The position numbers and the translations under genes were made by a program. From Neostapfia colusana (lineage: Eukaryota; Streptophyta; Magnoliopsida; Poales; Poaceae): a DNA stretch of 64,000 nt. Location: positions 27,915,324 to 27,979,323 of the forward strand of contig JASWHV010000007.1 in NCBI GenBank assembly GCA_030760725.1, given 5' to 3'. Positions 59,129 to 64,000 of this stretch are shown piece by piece. Numbering within the stretch: the first letter of the stretch is position 1; each line of letters opens with the position of its first letter. Under the pieces are notes generated by a model. The model was not told where the DNA came from, searched no databases, and saw only the letters and a program-made list of their open reading frames with translations.

Positions 59129-59656
59129 GCATGTTGAATCTCTTTAGTTTTCTCTTAAAATATGCTTTTTGTGACAGTCCTAACGTATAGTTGGATCAAT
59201 TTTGAGGAATCTCAATGCCAAGAACATATGAGGCTTCACCGATGTCCATATCAAAATTTGATGACAGGAAACTTTTGGTCTCATGCAGCATTTCTTTATC
59301 GCTGCAAGCCAACAATATGTCATCCACATATAGGGCTAATATCTTGAACCTACTGCCTTTAAATTTAAAATATATGTAGTTGTCCTCAATATTTTTCATA
59401 AGACCAAAAGTTTGGATAACTTTATCAAACTTAAAGTACCATGGTCTTGAATCTTGCTTCAAAACACAAATAGATTCATGCGATGTGTTCTTTTCCTTTT
59501 ATGACAAAACCTTCTGGTTGAGTTACATATACATCTATTTAAATTACCATTCAAGAACGCTTTGACATCCATTTGGTGCAGCTCCAAATCATAATGATAT
59601 GTTAATACCATAACGATTCTGAATGAATCTTTGGTTGACAGAGGATAGATTTTCAT
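59129..59656 (-). pseudogene. pol: copia reverse transcriptase fragment of element J
   Basis: On the minus strand, 59656-59530 carries the RT finger motif LELHQMDVKAFLNG. 59462-59196 carries the palm with LALYVDDILLA, whose YVDD catalytic motif is the copia form, followed by FDMDIGEASYVLGIEI. A frame change near 59460 separates them. To the left the RT is interrupted by TRIM K and continues at 58436. To the right it ends directly at the 5' LTR, so gag, PR and IN were lost. Confidence 0.9.
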
Positions 59657-59659
59657 TAG

Positions 59660-60220
59660 TGCAACTCTTCATGCACATGAATAGATCATCTAATTATGCA
59701 CTAAAATACTACAAATAGTATTAGGCATAGAATTACCAGGCATGAAATTGGCCATCATAGTTTCATTCCGGTTGATGTAGAAAAATCCTTCTGTCCTCCA
59801 CCTGCACTGTCCGGGTCTACCTGCCGTTCTTGCACTCGTTAGGATCGGTGGAATATGTGTGTTGGAATCGTAGGAAAATAAAATGTTAGTTTTCTTTTTC
59901 CTCTCCCTTGTTTACATAGCATAATAGGGCAGGGGAACCAAACCATAGATTTTGGTACGGCGCCCTGATCAGGGCGCGTGATCTGCCTTCTTTTTTCTTT
60001 ATTATTCATTTCTTTGTTCATTAATTATTTCCCCATAATGATGTGATCTCCTCAATTGTCAATATTAATGTTGTGATCTATTTCCTTATGTATTAAACAA
60101 ACATAAATTAAAAACATTAATGCTGTGATCTATTTCCTTATGGGTTTAACCAATATAAAGTACCAACATTAATGATGTGATCTATTTCCTTATGGGTTAA
60201 GCGGAGTTCAATTACCTACC
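59660..60220 (-). repeat. 5' LTR of copia element J
   Basis: It is a homologue of 57011-57470. It is longer because a unit of about 55-60 bases containing TGTGATCTATTTCCTTATG is repeated three times at 60064-60215. The LTR 3' end abuts RT sequence with no PBS. Confidence 0.65.
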
Positions 60221-60428
60221 CCCTACCTAACTCCTCACACATTGCAGGGCCCAAAAGGCACCCAGAGACACTTCCATGTGGACCCAATCTATGACTCTCA
60301 GTTCTGACCCCACCATGGTAGTGTACTGTGTATGCTGCACACCTGCTCCGGTTCTGACAGCCCCCCCCCCCCCCCCCCGAAATCCCAGTTTTCTCCTTTT
60401 CTCAATGCAGCCCTTCTCGTAGCCCACC
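60221..60428 (+). other. Possible 5' flank of a host gene with an 18-C run
   Basis: The sequence is not similar to the elements to the left. It contains a homopolymer of 18 C at 60361-60378 and a TTCTCCTTTTCTC pyrimidine stretch just upstream of the ATG at 60429. I see no clear TATA box. Confidence 0.35.
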
Positions 60429-60648
60429 ATGAATTCTCCTCCACCACCGCCGCATCAGCTTGGTTTTGCTCCTAGATCGAGGCCCCTTCTTGACTTGAAC
60501 GTCGATTCAATAGAGATTTATGGGCCTTGTTCTGCAGTGTTATCTTTGCGTCAGCAGCCACCAAACCTAGGGATGTCGAGCACCATAAAACGAGTCTTTT
60601 GTGAGTACACATGCCGCCGTGCCACATTCATCAGCGCAATCACCGCAG
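60429..60648 (+). CDS. Putative first exon of a host gene (hypothetical)
   Basis: I do not recognise this protein. The ATG at 60429 has a good context (CCACCATGAA). The frame runs 82 codons to a stop at 60677, but a consensus splice donor CAG/GTGAG at 60646-60653 suggests the exon ends at 60648; another donor-like GTGAGT lies at 60601. The predicted peptide starts MNSPPPPPHQLG, a poly-Pro N-terminus, then PLLDLNV at residues 19-25. LDLN-type motifs occur in EAR repressors, but a single short match is weak. No downstream exon is recognised before 64000, so this may be a gene fragment or a chance frame. Confidence 0.35.
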
Positions 60649-60894
60649 GTGAGATTCGAGCGATTCATGGAGTGTAGCAGCTGTGCATCACTGTTCTCTC
60701 ATGGATCTAACTGGATAGGGGTAGATGTATGAGATCTACCTTAGCTGGCATGGGGTTTAGAAGATACTTTGTATGGAGAATTCAAGCAAGGGCGCTGGGG
60801 GGAGTGGGTAAAAAGGAATTTGAAAGGTCATCACCTCAATTATATCTAGCAGGTATCCATAGACCATAGAATGTAAATCATGTCATGTCTCTAG

Positions 60895-61245
60895 ATCCAT
60901 GGACGTACACATGCGATCCTTAAGTATTTCTAAGTTTTTTACACAAACCAGAATATGAGTAATAAATAGCACACGTTGACCGCATAAACATGATGTAGCA
61001 ACAAGAACATAGCTTACTATTAAAGCTAAACCCTGGTTTTGGCAAAATAGTTTTTCCTTACATTCTCAAGTGTACCCAGCAGGTATGATATCCTACTCTT
61101 CTGTGTTTTGCAGCCAGAAACGAGTTGGTATCTGTTGATCTTTGTAAAAGAGTTGACTTTCATCTTGTTAAAAGAATCATAATTACAATTATCCATACTT
61201 ATTTTAATCAGTTTAAGTCATGTTTATCTCATTTTATTACGATGG
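60895..61245 (+). repeat. Diverged direct repeat, copy 1 (about 350 bp)
   Basis: It shares with copy 2 the blocks CCATGGAC, TTTGTAAAAGAG, CATAATTACAAT and GTCATGTTTATCT in the same order, with small indels. The identity of the repeat is unknown. Confidence 0.75.
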
Positions 61246-62483
61246 TGGAAGCTTATTAGTGGTATATTATTGTTTCCTCTGGATGTTCTACGCAATATGA
61301 TCTTGATTTAATGATTTATATCAGGTGTTATTAGAAACATTTGATATTTTAACATTCATATTAATCTGTTCATCATCACTGACATGAGAAGAAATGATGG
61401 AGAGGGATTCTGGGCTTCCGTTCAGGCATGTTGTAGACTTGTCTGTTTTTTGTTTCACTTTTTTACAATAATCCTTTTTCTTCAAATGCAAGAGATCGAG
61501 TAGTACTTCATTATATTAGGGAGAATGTGAGATGAGAACCCGTGCAACACATCTGTGTCTGTGAACAATAGAACCACAACCACTCTTAACAACACTCATC
61601 ACCCGGGAGGAGGGCAGTAAAGAAGGATAGCCCTGGAGCCTCTGCCAATGACCACAACCATCAATCCTCTCCAGCCAGGATCAAGGCTCTAGATAGGTTG
61701 GGGGTTGCCCCAGCCAACATGTAGCAATTGTGATGATCCCAAATTGTCCAAGGCACAAGTTCTACAAGAGAGTTGTGATCATTTCATATCAATCTGTTGG
61801 TTACTTTATTTGTTCGTTGCCAGCGTGTGCCGAAGGAATGAAACATCTGTAGGTTGCAGGGATTGAGCTAGAGCGGAGACCAACCTACCTGAGCATAAGA
61901 AACCAAAGTTGCCTTATAAAGACACATGAGACCAGTAGGTGATCTGGTTTAATCTTCTTTATCGTAAAGAGGGATTTTTTTCTGGATGAGCTATCCTTCA
62001 TCATGCAAGATGATATGTAGTATACTATCGATTATGCACCACTTACCCATAGGAAGCCATCCCGTTGATCATGTACATCCAAAACCATGTCCCTTGACAT
62101 GAAACTCTTAATCTAGTGTAGAAGCACTTGTCTTACAAAACGATACAAATGATGAAAATTATGAAATAACATTACATGTAAATCAAACCCAAGTGGAAGG
62201 AAGCACGTCCTTCACTTTTTAGGTTAAAGAGCCTATTTTAGAGGGATTTAGTAACATAACTGACTCATTATAGAACATCACATGCGTTATAGTGTGTGGA
62301 CCCACCGGTGGGCATAAAACCCAAACTCAAAGACCGATCCCAAAAAAAAAATCTTAACTGATACCGAAAAACCTGAATTCCAAAACCCAAAATTGTTTTT
62401 TGGGTGGGAATTGTTAAAACCCAAAAATATTTCAAGACTATTGGGGTTACAAACAACAATACTTGAATTCCCATGTGTATTTC

Positions 62484-62825
62484 CATGGACATATACACCA
62501 TTTAGTATTTCAATTTTTTTTCCACACATTAGGAAATGAGTTACAATAGCACATATTGACCACATGAACGTGGCACGGTAGCATGAAGCTCATAGCCTAT
62601 TCCTAAAATCTGAATTCTTGTTGTGGGACAAAAATGTATTCATTACGAGAATCCAAAGTGTAGCCAGTTACGATATCCTCTTGTGTTTTTGTATCCAGAA
62701 ATGAGTCAGTGTCTGTTTATCTTTGTAAAAGAGCTGACTTTGTTCTTGTTAAGAGAAACATAATTACAATGATTCAAACTAATGTCGATCAAATGGAGTC
62801 ATGTTTATCTTAGTTCATCGTGTCA
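62484..62825 (+). repeat. Diverged direct repeat, copy 2
   Basis: It is in the same order and orientation as copy 1, offset about 1.58 kb. Both copies are non-coding. Confidence 0.75.
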
Positions 62826-63149
62826 AGCATGCATATTGAAAACTTGTTTGTTTCCTTCACTTATTGGTGGCAATCCTTTCTTTAGCAACATTTTTCATGT
62901 ATCATAGCTACCAGCCATTGAAATGCTTTTAAAAATTTAAAAATTTAATATATAATAATTTCTTTAATTACATGAAGTATCCTCTAGTACTAGTTTAATG
63001 ATTGCCAACTGGCTACATCTGTCAATCTAAAGTTAGTTATTACAAACATCAATGGTGAAAATTTAAAAAATCACTTCGTAAATGTTTGGTAACATTTTTT
63101 GCTAATAAGACTCTATTTTTAATACTTTAACCCTGATACTGTTATATTA

Positions 63150-63404
63150 CTCCCTCTGTCCCACTCAAATTCTATTTTTAGAGTTGTTCAAAATCAAACT
63201 AACTAACTTTGACTAAGTTTATAGAAAAAGTATTAATTTTTTATAACATCATATTATTACCATTAGATTGACCATGATTTGTATTTTCATAACACATTTA
63301 TTTTATGTGGTACATGTTAATATCTTTTTCTATAACCTTGTCAAATATAGATAAGTTTGACTTTGACCATATCCAGAAATGAACTTTGGGTGGGACAGAG
63401 GTTG
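63150..63404. mobile_element. Stowaway-type MITE (255 bp)
   Basis: The terminal inverted repeats read CTCCCTCTGTCCCACTCAAA at the left; at the right the reverse complement is CAACCTCTGTCCCACCCAAA. It is flanked by TA on both sides (63148-63149, 63405-63406), the Tc1/mariner-type target duplication. There is no coding capacity; movement would need a mariner-like transposase supplied elsewhere. Confidence 0.88.
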
Positions 63405-64000
63405 TACATAGTACTTTCATTTTTCTTTATATGACATTAGGGAAGAATGATTAGTGTAAATCTGCACTAAACTAATATAAAAAATGGAGGATTACTAGCA
63501 TTATACGATCTGATGTTAACATCCATATTTAAACCTTGTTCAGGGTGTCAACTGCTTATATACTACATCTAACTCTAGTTTCATTTGTGGAGTGCTGTGT
63601 GGTTCTTACACTTCAGCCATTAGTTGTGGTTGCTCGTTATGTTTGTAAGTACCGTCAAAAAGCATAACACATGCTTTTCCTCTTTTGTGTGTGAATAGGA
63701 AACAAGTTTTCAATGATTTCAAATCTTTTTATTTAACTTTGTTTCAAGAAAACCTTGATGTATGATGATCATTTATTTATTTCTACCCAAACATCTTTGC
63801 CATGATTTCCTGAAAGCTTAATATGGTTTCAGCCAACTTTGAAAGCTTAAAGTTTGCTCTTTCTATCTATCAGGGTGCTTTTATTCAATTCAAAAGGCAG
63901 CCTCCAAATTGTCCATCAAACTTTCCTTAACTTCGATATATATCATTGTCTGTGTCGTAATAATGAAGTCGTCAATCATATTTAAATTTTGCTACAACCT
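63405..64000. other. AT-rich sequence with no recognised feature
   Basis: No open frame of note, terminal repeat or known domain was found up to the window end. Confidence 0.5.

Larger units (their letters stand above)
57011..60220 (-). mobile_element. Ty1/copia element J, internally deleted, hosting the TRIM K
   Basis: Two related 0.45-0.55 kb repeats (57011-57470 and 59660-60220) flank a minus-strand copia RT-RNase H remnant. A PPT-like GAGAGGAAGAA lies just inside the left repeat at about 57471-57482, so the left repeat is the 3' LTR. Gag, protease and integrase are missing. Confidence 0.75.
60649..63149. other. Low-transposon region, no recognised gene; contains a diverged direct repeat
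   Basis: This 2.5 kb is AT-rich and could be an intron of the putative gene or intergenic DNA. It contains a pair of direct repeats (60895-61245, 62484-62825). The part at 62268-62520 is rich in AACCCAAA-type motifs. No coding domain was recognised on either strand. Confidence 0.5.

Overview
This window looks like repeat-rich nuclear DNA from a grass (monocot). Almost all of it is LTR retrotransposons, most inserted into or joined to each other. No bacterial features, no tRNA or rRNA genes in normal form and no complete host gene were seen. The calls rest on primer binding sites (PBS) complementary to initiator tRNA-Met, polypurine tracts (PPT), TG...CA LTR ends, and recognisable gag, protease (PR), reverse transcriptase (RT), RNase H and integrase (IN) motifs.

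Layout. Positions 1-4277 are the leader and 4.0 kb LTR of a minus-strand element (B) that leaves the window on the left. 4278-14240 is a decayed plus-strand Ty3/gypsy element (A) with gag, pol, PPT and 3' LTR. 14241-18949 holds an LTR tail and the leader plus 5' LTR of a second minus-strand element (C). 18950-44429 is a plus-strand gypsy element (D) split by a full-length minus-strand gypsy element (E, 25981-37486). E has both LTRs, PBS, gag, pol and PPT; its polyprotein stays in one frame for most of its length but carries five stop codons and one frameshift. 44430-48860 is the 3' LTR and pol tail of a minus-strand element (F). 48861-51062 is a 2.2 kb inverted repeat of two LTR tails (G). 51063-56290 is a deleted plus-strand element (H), interrupted by a fragment of an unrelated LTR (I). 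56290-56640 looks like a copia-type LTR fragment. 57011-60220 is a minus-strand Ty1/copia remnant (J) that contains a complete Cassandra-type TRIM (K, 58442-59123) with a 5-bp target duplication and a 5S-rRNA-like LTR. From 60226 to the end transposon density falls: there is a possible first exon of a host gene, a diverged 350-bp direct repeat and a Stowaway-type MITE.

A, B, C, D, F, G and H are related subfamilies. They share leader sequence, PBS, a chromodomain-like pol tail where that part is present, and a hairpin close to the LTR 3' end. Every protein-coding region recognised as transposon-derived is broken, so none is expected to be autonomous; relaxed use of the LTR promoters remains possible. 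The observations most worth pursuing are the 56-bp-period G-box arrays in two different LTR types, with opposite orientation relative to transcription; the inverted LTR-LTR junctions; the repeated PBS-like units in E; and the covarying U5 hairpin.
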